The notes below the pieces were generated by a model, which was not told the DNA's origin, did no database searches, and saw nothing but the letters and a program-made list of their open reading frames with translations. Made by a program: the position numbers and the translations under genes. Of a stretch of 7,132 bases of DNA, positions 1 to 4,810 are shown piece by piece. The stretch is taken from NCBI GenBank assembly GCA_947589725.1, contig CANQCQ010000047.1, positions 1 through 7,132 on the forward strand. Reading direction: 5' to 3'. This stretch comes from an uncultured Bacilli bacterium (GTDB lineage: Bacteria > Bacillota_I > Bacilli_A > RF39 > UBA660). Positions within the stretch are counted from its first letter, which is position 1. Each line of letters starts with the position of its first letter.

Positions 1-200
1 AAGCAGCTCTTGATGAAGCAAATGTAGTACAATTTAGTAAATATTTAGATCATTATAAAGAAAAGACTCAATTTCTAATAATTACTCATAAGAAAAAGAC
101 TATGGAATATGCTAAAACATTATATGGAATTACAATGCAAGAGTCTGGTGTATCTAAATTAGTAAATGTTAGATTAGAAGATAGAAAAGAAATAATCTAA
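1..200 (+). CDS. smc: Chromosome partition protein SMC, C-terminal end (5' part outside window)
   Basis: The frame beginning at base 3 reads 65 residues to a TAA at 198-200, and the gene continues upstream of the window. The peptide opens with AALDEANVVQFSKYL, the tail of the Walker B/D-loop region of the SMC ATPase head (family pattern DEVDAALDEANV). It continues with the H-loop stretch QFLIITHKKKTME and the family signature LYGITMQESGVSKLV near the end. SMC dimers with ScpA and ScpB organise and segregate the chromosome; the C-terminal half-head seen here pairs with the N-terminal Walker A half to form the ATPase. The C-terminus is complete and of usual form. The gene is followed at once by a hairpin terminator and by the convergent def gene, so no ftsY follows on this strand, as it often does in Firmicutes. 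Identification is by recognition of conserved motifs only, but these are very characteristic. Confidence 0.93.
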   Translation, partial: AALDEANVVQFSKYLDHYKEKTQFLIITHKKKTMEYAKTLYGITMQESGVSKLVNVRLEDRKEII

Positions 201-203
201 AGA

Positions 204-232
204 AAAAATCGTGATTAGTTTCACGATTTTTA
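204..232. terminator. Bidirectional hairpin terminator between smc and def
   Basis: A perfect 11-bp stem (204-214 with 221-231) encloses a 6-base loop (215-220). The core is TCGTGA/TCACGA, flanked by A5 on the left and T5 on the right, so a U-tract is produced whichever strand is transcribed. It lies four bases past the smc stop and its right arm overlaps the def stop codon (230-232, read on the minus strand). It therefore probably ends both convergent transcripts. Confidence 0.85.
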
Positions 233-778
233 TATTGCTCGATATAAATCTTTATCTTTATAAGGATTTTTTGGATCAATGTGATCAGTAAATAAAATAC
301 CATTTAAATGATCAAGTTCATGTTGAAAACAAATTGCTAATTCTTCTCTTACTCTTACATGAATTTTTCTACCTTCAGTATCATAAGCTTCCATTGTTAC
401 TCGTGCATATCTTGGAACAATACCTTCAACTTCTCGATTTACACTTAAACAACCTTCACCCATTTCAACATATATTTTTTCCATTGAATTACTAATAATT
501 TTTGGATTTATTAACACATATGTATCAAATTCTCCCGGAGATACTTCATCAACTACAACAAAAAATCTCTTTGCAATTCCAAGTTGTATTGCAGAAAGAC
601 CCATTCCAGGACGTAAATTATATTTCTCACTTAATTCAGGAATTTGACTATTTCTTAAAAATTCTATCATTAAATCGATTGTTTCTTTATCTTTATTAGA
701 TAAAGGAAATTCAACATCTTTAGAAACATTTCTAAGACGTTTATCTTTCTCGTCTAATATGTCTTTCATTTTTAACAT
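230..778 (-). CDS. def: Peptide deformylase (Gram-positive type 2)
   Basis: Peptide deformylase removes the formyl group from the N-terminal methionine of new proteins in the cytoplasm. The 182-aa product carries all three family motifs: motif 1 GMGLSAIQ (58-65, GxGLAAxQ family, catalytic Q65), motif 2 EGCLS (108-112, metal ligand C110) and motif 3 QHELDHLNG (152-160, metal ligands H153 and H157, catalytic E154). The length and the extra N-terminal segment before motif 1 fit the type 2 enzymes of Firmicutes. The start at 778 is supported by GAGGAA (785-790) six bases upstream; a second in-frame ATG at 769 lacks such a site. The gene is monocistronic here, transcribed from a consensus-like promoter about 70-100 bases upstream, and converges on smc. 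Unusual but tolerated are S62 and I64 where A and P or T are common in motif 1. No catalytic residue is missing. Confidence 0.96.
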   Translation of the reverse strand: MLKMKDILDEKDKRLRNVSKDVEFPLSNKDKETIDLMIEFLRNSQIPELSEKYNLRPGMGLSAIQLGIAKRFFVVVDEVSPGEFDTYVLINPKIISNSMEKIYVEMGEGCLSVNREVEGIVPRYARVTMEAYDTEGRKIHVRVREELAICFQHELDHLNGILFTDHIDPKNPYKDKDLYRAI

Positions 779-835
779 AATTACTTCCTCACATTCTTTA
801 AATATTTTACCATATATTTTTCTAAATTACCCCTC

Positions 836-851
836 AATAAGCATGCTTATT
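836..851. promoter_or_regulatory. 16-bp perfect palindrome overlapping def -10 and start point (candidate operator)
   Basis: AATAAGCATGCTTATT reads the same on both strands with no mismatch. It covers half of the def -10 hexamer (849-854) and the predicted start point near 842, the classic position for a repressor site. The size and symmetry suit a dimeric helix-turn-helix regulator. No regulator gene is in the window, and a short palindrome can arise by chance in AT-rich DNA, so the role is inference. Confidence 0.4.
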
Positions 852-877
852 ATACTAAAATATAAAAAAATTGTCAA
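849..877 (-). promoter_or_regulatory. Sigma-A promoter of def
   Basis: Read on the minus strand there is a perfect -35 TTGACA (877-872), a 17-base spacer and a perfect -10 TATAAT (854-849). Transcription would start near 842, giving a leader of about 64 nt before the def ATG at 778. It is the best promoter in the window. It lies just downstream of the terminator of the preceding minus-strand gene, so def probably has its own transcript. Confidence 0.88.
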
Positions 878-879
878 AG

Positions 880-901
880 AAAAAGACGTAATGCTACGTC
901 T
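880..901 (-). terminator. Terminator of the YjcZ-like gene
   Basis: On the minus strand AGACGTA (901-895), a 4-base loop GCAT and TACGTCT (890-884) form a perfect 7-bp stem followed by four more T (883-880). It begins eight bases beyond the stop of the small membrane-protein gene at 909 and separates it from the def promoter. Confidence 0.8.
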
Positions 902-908
902 ACTTACA

Positions 909-1073
909 TTAATTATTTGTCCATCTTGCACCTAATATTATTACTAAAAGAATAAATAAGACAAGAACTATAGCAAAATATGAGCTATTATTGTTATTAT
1001 TATAATAACTTACTGGATAATAAGGAGCTTGATAGCTGCCACAGCAACTAGATCCACCACCATAATAATACAT
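909..1073 (-). CDS. Tiny YjcZ-like transmembrane protein, 54 aa
   Basis: ATG at 1073-1071 to TAA at 911-909 encodes 54 residues. Residues 1-31 are a low-complexity stretch rich in Tyr, Gly, Asn and Ser (starting MYYYGGGSSCCG, with a Cys pair at 10-11). Residues 32-49 form one hydrophobic helix, YFAIVLVLFILLVIILGA, followed by a short polar tail RWTNN. This layout and the FALIVVLFILLIIVGA-like helix match the YjcZ family of tiny Bacillus membrane proteins, often annotated as sporulation proteins; their molecular role is unknown. The gene is real by several signs: a full AGGAGG (1081-1086) seven bases before the ATG, a dedicated terminator (880-901) and a possible -10 upstream. It is divergent from ftsW. 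Whether this organism sporulates cannot be told from the window, so no sporulation role is claimed. Alternative: an unrelated small membrane peptide with convergent composition. Confidence 0.82.
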   Translation of the reverse strand: MYYYGGGSSCCGSYQAPYYPVSYYNNNNNSSYFAIVLVLFILLVIILGARWTNN

Positions 1074-1097
1074 AAATGTACCTCCTTTTCTTAATCT

Positions 1098-1103
1098 ATT
1101 ATA
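1098..1103 (-). promoter_or_regulatory. Possible -10 element for the YjcZ-like gene
   Basis: Minus-strand TATAAT (1103-1098) lies about 12 bases before the SD of the small gene. I see no acceptable -35 TTGACA-like hexamer 16-18 bases further upstream. The longer match CATATAAT(A) also resembles the -10 of sporulation sigma factors of the sigma-E/K type, but their -35 is likewise not clear. Confidence 0.35.
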
Positions 1104-1148
1104 TGTTATGTAAATTTACAAAAAATGTTAATATTTGAGAATGCTACA

Positions 1149-1177
1149 TTCAAAATATTTCTGTTCTGTGATATTAT
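1149..1177 (+). promoter_or_regulatory. Extended -10 promoter of the ftsW operon
   Basis: TTCAAA (1149-1154) as a weak -35, a 17-base spacer and TATTAT (1172-1177) as -10, preceded by TG at 1169-1170 in the correct extended -10 position. Transcription would start near 1184, leaving a very short leader that still contains the SD AGAGGAG (1187-1193). A short inverted repeat (GAATG 1139-1143 / CATTC 1147-1151) touches the -35. Confidence 0.6.
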
Positions 1178-1198
1178 AAAATAATAAGAGGAGAGTTT

Positions 1199-2338
1199 AT
1201 GAGAAAGATTCTAAAAAATATAGATAAACCTTTATTATTTGTTACTTCATTATTATTTATAATTGGCTTAATAATGGTTTTATCATCTTCTAATGTAACA
1301 GCATATATGTCTAAAGATTCTAGTCCTTATAGTTTTTTCTTTAAACAAGCAATATTTTTACTTGTTGGTTTAGTTCTTTCTTTTTTTATGATGTTTATAA
1401 CTTATAAAGGATATGCAAGATTATCTTATATATTATTTGTTATTGTTTTAACATCACAACTTTTACTTCCTTTTTTTGGAGTGTTAAGAAATAATTCTCG
1501 AAGTTGGTTTGACTTTGGTCCAGTTAGTTATCAACCTTCAGAATTTATGAAGGTAATTTCTATTATCTTTATATCGTATTATTATGATAAAAATAAGAAT
1601 AAATTAAATAATTATACTAAGGTTTTATTTCCATTATTTATTTGTGCTTTAAGTGCCGCTTTAATGTTTTTTGAACCAGACTTAGGTACTATGGCTATAT
1701 ATGTTATAATTATAGGAGCTATTTTTTTGGCTCAACCTATATCTCGAAAAATTAAATTTCAAACATTTTTTTTAGCATTTATTGCCTGTGTAACTATTGC
1801 ATTTGTTTATACTAGTACTACTGGACATAATATTTTTATATCAAGACAAACAGATAGATTTGATACATTTTTTAGTGGTAGTCCTTGTGATAATTTATTA
1901 ACTACTGGAAATCAAATATGTAATGGTTATATTGCTATTAATAATGGTGGATTAACAGGAGTGGGACTAGGTAAATCAACTCAAAAATATTTATATTTAC
2001 CTGAACCTTATACTGATTTCATTTTCTGTATAATAATAGAAGAGCTAGGCTTAATATTTGGAATATTTATATTACTATTATACTTATTTGTATTATGGAG
2101 AATTCTCTATATTGGTAGAAAATGTCCAAATAATGCTGGTACTAGTATGTGTTATGGTATAGCAACTTATATATTTATTCATATAGCTCTTAATTTATTA
2201 GGTCTATTTGGAATGTTTCCTATGACAGGAGTTCCGCTACCATTTATGAGTTATGGAGGTAGTTTTGCAATCTGCCTAATAGCTGCTTTAACTGTAGTTC
2301 AAAGAGTAAATATTGAAAATAGATTAGGAGAAAAATAA
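1199..2338 (+). CDS. ftsW: SEDS-family peptidoglycan glycosyltransferase, FtsW-like
   Basis: SEDS proteins polymerise lipid II into glycan strands in the cytoplasmic membrane together with a class B penicillin-binding protein; FtsW acts at the septum, RodA in elongation, SpoVE in spores. The 379-aa product is full length for the family with about ten hydrophobic segments, the first at about 12-30. Conserved marks are QPSEFMK (112-118), EPDLGT (159-164), NGYIAINNGGLTGVGLGKS (242-260), YLPEPYTDFIF (266-276, with D273 at the catalytic Asp position of the large outer loop) and PMTGVPLPFMSYGGS (341-355). The NGYIAINNGG and LPEPYTDFIF wording resembles FtsW of Gram-positive cocci and bacilli more than RodA, so I favour FtsW; RodA or SpoVE remain possible. 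The start has AGAGGAG (1187-1193) at good spacing. The stop at 2338 is one base before the next gene, with which it is probably co-transcribed and translationally coupled. No partner penicillin-binding protein lies nearby. Confidence 0.88.
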   Translation: MRKILKNIDKPLLFVTSLLFIIGLIMVLSSSNVTAYMSKDSSPYSFFFKQAIFLLVGLVLSFFMMFITYKGYARLSYILFVIVLTSQLLLPFFGVLRNNSRSWFDFGPVSYQPSEFMKVISIIFISYYYDKNKNKLNNYTKVLFPLFICALSAALMFFEPDLGTMAIYVIIIGAIFLAQPISRKIKFQTFFLAFIACVTIAFVYTSTTGHNIFISRQTDRFDTFFSGSPCDNLLTTGNQICNGYIAINNGGLTGVGLGKSTQKYLYLPEPYTDFIFCIIIEELGLIFGIFILLLYLFVLWRILYIGRKCPNNAGTSMCYGIATYIFIHIALNLLGLFGMFPMTGVPLPFMSYGGSFAICLIAALTVVQRVNIENRLGEK

Positions 2339-2339
2339 C

Positions 2340-2933
2340 ATGCCAACTTCAGTAATACATGAAATAGTAGGAAGAAAAATTACCAAAAAATATCATTATT
2401 TAGATAATTATAATTTCTATCTAGGTATAATTGCACCTGATGCAGTTAATAAAGATGGCTTTGCCAAAAAAGAAGATAGATGGACTGCTCATTTAAGAGA
2501 TAAAGACTTAAAGAAATGGATGGATAATATCATATTTTATTATCAAGAAAATAAAACTATTTATGATGGCTTATTCTTAAAAGGATATATTACGCATATA
2601 ATAACAGATATAGTATATGATCAATATTTATATGATGAAGTAATAAATAAATATAATATTCCTGATAATAAACAAGCTCATAAACATATGTTAAATCAAA
2701 TGAATTCATATGGATTAAATAATAAAGACTATCAGTATGTAACTGCTATATTAAATGAAAAAGACATATCTTATAACATTAGAAATATTGATAAAGAAAC
2801 ATTAAGTAAATGGAAAAATAAAATTACTAATCAAATTCTTTCTAAATCTAGTGATTTATTAATAAATGATGAGATAATTGATAAATTAACTTATTTAGTA
2901 ATAGAAGAATTACAAAAATATAAAATATTATAA
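2340..2933 (+). CDS. Putative zinc-dependent phospholipase C-like protein (uncharacterised), 197 aa
   Basis: I do not recognise a characterised gene. The arrangement of His and Asp residues resembles the zinc-dependent phospholipase C family (PF00882-like proteins): an N-terminal PTSVIHEIVG (H7), GIIAPDA (D34), WTAHLRD (H51) and a helix GYITHIITDIVYD (82-94) with the HxxxD pair H86/D90 plus D94. Further possible ligands are H114 and H116; the usual later HxxxE appears as HxxxQ (116-120), so the metal site may be incomplete or altered. There is no signal peptide and no membrane helix, so the protein should be cytoplasmic, unlike the secreted toxins that named the family. ATG at 2340 follows the ftsW stop by one base and has AGGAG (2326-2330) nine bases upstream inside ftsW. 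Coupling to a membrane cell-wall polymerase suggests an envelope- or lipid-related role, but that is inference. The C-terminal third is Lys- and Asn-rich and helical. Confidence 0.7.
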   Translation: MPTSVIHEIVGRKITKKYHYLDNYNFYLGIIAPDAVNKDGFAKKEDRWTAHLRDKDLKKWMDNIIFYYQENKTIYDGLFLKGYITHIITDIVYDQYLYDEVINKYNIPDNKQAHKHMLNQMNSYGLNNKDYQYVTAILNEKDISYNIRNIDKETLSKWKNKITNQILSKSSDLLINDEIIDKLTYLVIEELQKYKIL

Positions 2934-2961
2934 TACTTGCTTAAAACAAGTATTTTATTTT
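2932..2961 (+). terminator. Terminator of the ftsW operon
   Basis: AATACTTG (2932-2939) pairs with CAAGTATT (2947-2954) around a 7-base loop, followed by the T-rich TTATTTTG-like run at 2955-2961. The stem overlaps the last stop codon. The stem is AT-rich and the T tract is interrupted by an A, so termination may be partial. Confidence 0.65.
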
Positions 2962-2975
2962 GCCTTAAAATAATA

Positions 2976-2981
2976 TATAAT
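2976..2981 (+). promoter_or_regulatory. -10 element for the DHH phosphodiesterase gene
   Basis: A perfect TATAAT lies 22 bases before the start at 3004, with the SD AGAGG (2992-2996) in between. The matching -35 would fall at 2953-2958 (TTTTAT), a weak match that overlaps the preceding terminator. Confidence 0.5.
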
Positions 2982-3003
2982 ACAGTGAAAAAGAGGTAGT
3001 AGT

Positions 3004-4071
3004 ATGTATCAAGAAGTATCAAAGACATTAACTCAATTAATAATGGCATCATCCAATGTTTTTATAATTGGTCATAATGATCCAGACTTTGATTCTATTG
3101 CTTCATGTATTGGTTTAGGATTATTAGTAAATAGTTTAAATAAAAAAGCAAATATCATAATAAATAAAAATGAATTAGATCCAGCAATTACTAATATAGT
3201 TAATAGTTATACTAATAATTTAAATATAGAATTTATTTCTAAAGAAAAGTGTTTAGAAAATACTAATGATAATTCATTACTTATTATGACTGATGTAAAT
3301 AATGATTATATGATTTCTTTAAATAATAATTTAAGTAATTTTAAAAATATTTTTATCTTAGATCATCATAAAGAAGATTCTCATACTATAAAAACATTAT
3401 ATAAATATATTGATGTTTTTGCTTCTAGTGCTTCTGAAATTATAACTAATATATTAAATTTAAATAATGTAACAATAGATAAAAATACTTCAACTTATTT
3501 ATTAGCAGGAATATTACTTGATACTGATAATTTATCAAGAAATTGTTCTAATGTTACCAAATTAACTATTCAATATCTTAATAATATAGGTGCTAGTATT
3601 AATGATGCAGAAAACTTATTTATAACTGATTATGAAAGTGATAAAAAGGTAAAAGACTTAGTCCTTTATAATACTAACATTATATCTTTTTCAAAAAAGT
3701 CTAAAAATGATTTAAAAATAGGTTATGTTTTAAATAGAAGAAATCCTACTCTTTTATATAAAAAAGTTGAAATAGCTAAAGCTGCAGATTATTTATTAAA
3801 CTATAATATGGATGTATCTTTTGCCCTAGGTTATATTAAAAATAATTTAATATCTATATCTGCTAGAAGTTTATGTGATATTGATGTAGCTGATATATTA
3901 TCATCAATTGAAAATGTACAAGGTGGTGGTAATCCAACAAGTGCAGGAGCTAAATCTTATAATGAAAATATTTTTAATTTAGAAGAAAAATTAATTAAAC
4001 AGATAGGAAATTATTTAGTAAAAGAAGAAGACCCTTCAAACTATAAGTTAAAAATCTTAAAAAAATCTTAG
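3004..4071 (+). CDS. DHH/DHHA1 phosphodiesterase, GdpP catalytic-module-like, without sensory domains
   Basis: This 355-aa protein matches the catalytic C-terminal half of GdpP, the membrane c-di-AMP phosphodiesterase of Firmicutes, but lacks the family's membrane helices, PAS and degenerate GGDEF domains. It begins close to the GdpP linker (SKTLTQLIMASSNVF) and has motif I HNDPDFDS (H24, D28, D30), D97 in IMTDVN, the DHH motif D120-H121-H122, FASSASEI (139-146), LLAGILLDTDNLS (166-178, D173), AKAADYLL (258-265) and the DHHA1 strand ISISARSL (283-290). All manganese ligands expected for a DHH enzyme are present. The usual GGGH near the end is GGGN (307-310, GGGNPTSAG), so the substrate-contacting His is absent. 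Likely substrates are c-di-AMP, pApA or short oligonucleotides; the choice among GdpP-, Pde2/DhhP- and NrnA-like roles is not settled by sequence. No membrane segment, so cytoplasmic. It has its own promoter region and a strong terminator, and is thus monocistronic. Confidence 0.85.
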   Translation: MYQEVSKTLTQLIMASSNVFIIGHNDPDFDSIASCIGLGLLVNSLNKKANIIINKNELDPAITNIVNSYTNNLNIEFISKEKCLENTNDNSLLIMTDVNNDYMISLNNNLSNFKNIFILDHHKEDSHTIKTLYKYIDVFASSASEIITNILNLNNVTIDKNTSTYLLAGILLDTDNLSRNCSNVTKLTIQYLNNIGASINDAENLFITDYESDKKVKDLVLYNTNIISFSKKSKNDLKIGYVLNRRNPTLLYKKVEIAKAADYLLNYNMDVSFALGYIKNNLISISARSLCDIDVADILSSIENVQGGGNPTSAGAKSYNENIFNLEEKLIKQIGNYLVKEEDPSNYKLKILKKS

Positions 4072-4098
4072 AAAAGTTTAGTGCTTTTCTTTTTTTTT
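4070..4098 (+). terminator. Strong intrinsic terminator after the DHH gene
   Basis: AGAAAAG (4070-4076) pairs with CTTTTCT (4084-4090) around a 7-base loop, followed by an uninterrupted T run to 4098 (nine T counting the last stem base). The stem overlaps the TAG stop at 4069-4071. comEA follows only 28 bases later, so it needs read-through or a promoter hidden here; TAGAAT at 4098-4103 is a possible -10 but I see no good -35. Confidence 0.82.
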
Positions 4099-4112
4099 AG
4101 AATAATTAATAT

Positions 4113-4123
4113 AGGAGATGATG
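4113..4123 (+). promoter_or_regulatory. Extended SD that decides the comEA start
   Basis: AGGAGATGATG closely follows the anti-16S complement AAGGAGGTGAT, with the core AGGAG at 4113-4117. It covers the in-frame ATG codons at 4118 and 4121, which are too close to be used. The third ATG at 4127 is nine bases past the AGGAG core, so it is the likely start. Confidence 0.75.
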
Positions 4124-4126
4124 AAA

Positions 4127-4810
4127 ATGACATTTCACTATAGGTATAGAAAGCAAATTATTTTAGTTTCTTTTTTTATAATTATAGTAGTTATTTTATC
4201 GATATTTTCTATCAATAAATATTTATTTAGTAATGAGAAAAAAGAAACTACTAAGACACTTTTAGTGAAGAAAAAAGAAAAAATTAAAGAAGAGAAAGTT
4301 GATGTAGAATATCTTGTCGATATAAAAGGTGAAGTTAATGCTCCCGGAATTTATCGATTAAAAAAAGATTCTCGAGTAATTGATGTTATTAATATGGCTG
4401 GAGGTTTAACAGAAAATGCTAATACTTCTGTAATTAATTTAAGTAAAAAAATAATAGATGAAATGGTTATTATTATTTATTCTAATCAACAAGTAGAAGA
4501 TTTTTCTAAGACTAAGGAAATAGAAAATCAAGTGTCTGATTATTGTAATCAAATAGATGAAAATTCAATTCATAACGATGCTTGTATAGAAGAAAAGTCA
4601 ACAGTAACTACTATTGATGGAAAAATTTCTCTTAATACCGCAACAATGGAAGAACTAATGAATCTTCCAGGAGTAGGGGAAGCTAAAGCTAAAAGTATAA
4701 TTGAATATCGTGAATCTAATGGTAACTTTAATTCTATAGAAGATATAACAAAAGTTTCTGGTATAGGAGAAAGTTTATTTGCTCAAATTAAGGAATATAT
4801 TACTACATAA
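4127..4810 (+). CDS. comEA: Competence DNA receptor ComEA
   Basis: ComEA is a membrane-anchored DNA-binding protein that holds incoming double-stranded DNA outside the membrane and passes it to the ComEC channel. With the start at 4127 the protein has 227 aa; starts at 4118 or 4121 would add three or two residues, but the SD overlaps them. Order of parts: basic N-terminus, one membrane anchor (about 11-29), a Lys/Glu-rich linker (36-58), an SLBB-like domain (60-119, with VDIKGEVNAPGIYRL and INMAGGLT), an acidic spacer with two Cys (C140, C153) that could form a disulfide outside the cell, and a C-terminal helix-hairpin-helix pair (168-226: LNTATMEELMNLPGVGEAKA then ITKVSGIGESLFAQI). Both GxG hairpins that contact the DNA backbone are intact. 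The gene overlaps comEC by 32 nt and carries the comEC SD within its last hairpin codons. The usual middle gene comEB is absent. Confidence 0.94.
   Translation: MTFHYRYRKQIILVSFFIIIVVILSIFSINKYLFSNEKKETTKTLLVKKKEKIKEEKVDVEYLVDIKGEVNAPGIYRLKKDSRVIDVINMAGGLTENANTSVINLSKKIIDEMVIIIYSNQQVEDFSKTKEIENQVSDYCNQIDENSIHNDACIEEKSTVTTIDGKISLNTATMEELMNLPGVGEAKAKSIIEYRESNGNFNSIEDITKVSGIGESLFAQIKEYITT
4765..4781 (+). promoter_or_regulatory. SD plus TTG start of comEC, inside comEA
   Basis: AGGAGAAAG (4765-4773) stands nine bases (from the AGGAG core) before TTG at 4779-4781. No in-frame ATG exists near the first membrane helix of comEC, so the TTG is the best start. Overlap with comEA and the weak codon suggest translational coupling with reduced ComEC output. 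Confidence 0.7.

Noticed and set aside
502..699. 65-codon plus-strand open frame opposite def
   Set aside because: It is the antisense shadow of a certain def gene, has Gln/Leu-rich nonsense composition and no convincing SD.
779..848. Riboswitch in the def leader
   Set aside because: At about 64 nt it is short, AT-rich and shows no stable paired core or known aptamer pattern.
884..1147. Repeated ATGCTAC near 891 and 1141
   Set aside because: A seven-base match twice in AT-rich intergenic DNA, once within a terminator loop, is within chance and has no further copies that I noticed.
4118..4126. Upstream ATG codons at 4118 and 4121 as the comEA start
   Set aside because: They lie directly on or within three bases of the AGGAG core, too close for initiation; 4127 has normal spacing.
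4071..4126. DHH gene, comEA and comEC as one functional nuclease-uptake operon
   Set aside because: A strong terminator with nine T separates the DHH gene from comEA, so shared function cannot be claimed from adjacency alone.
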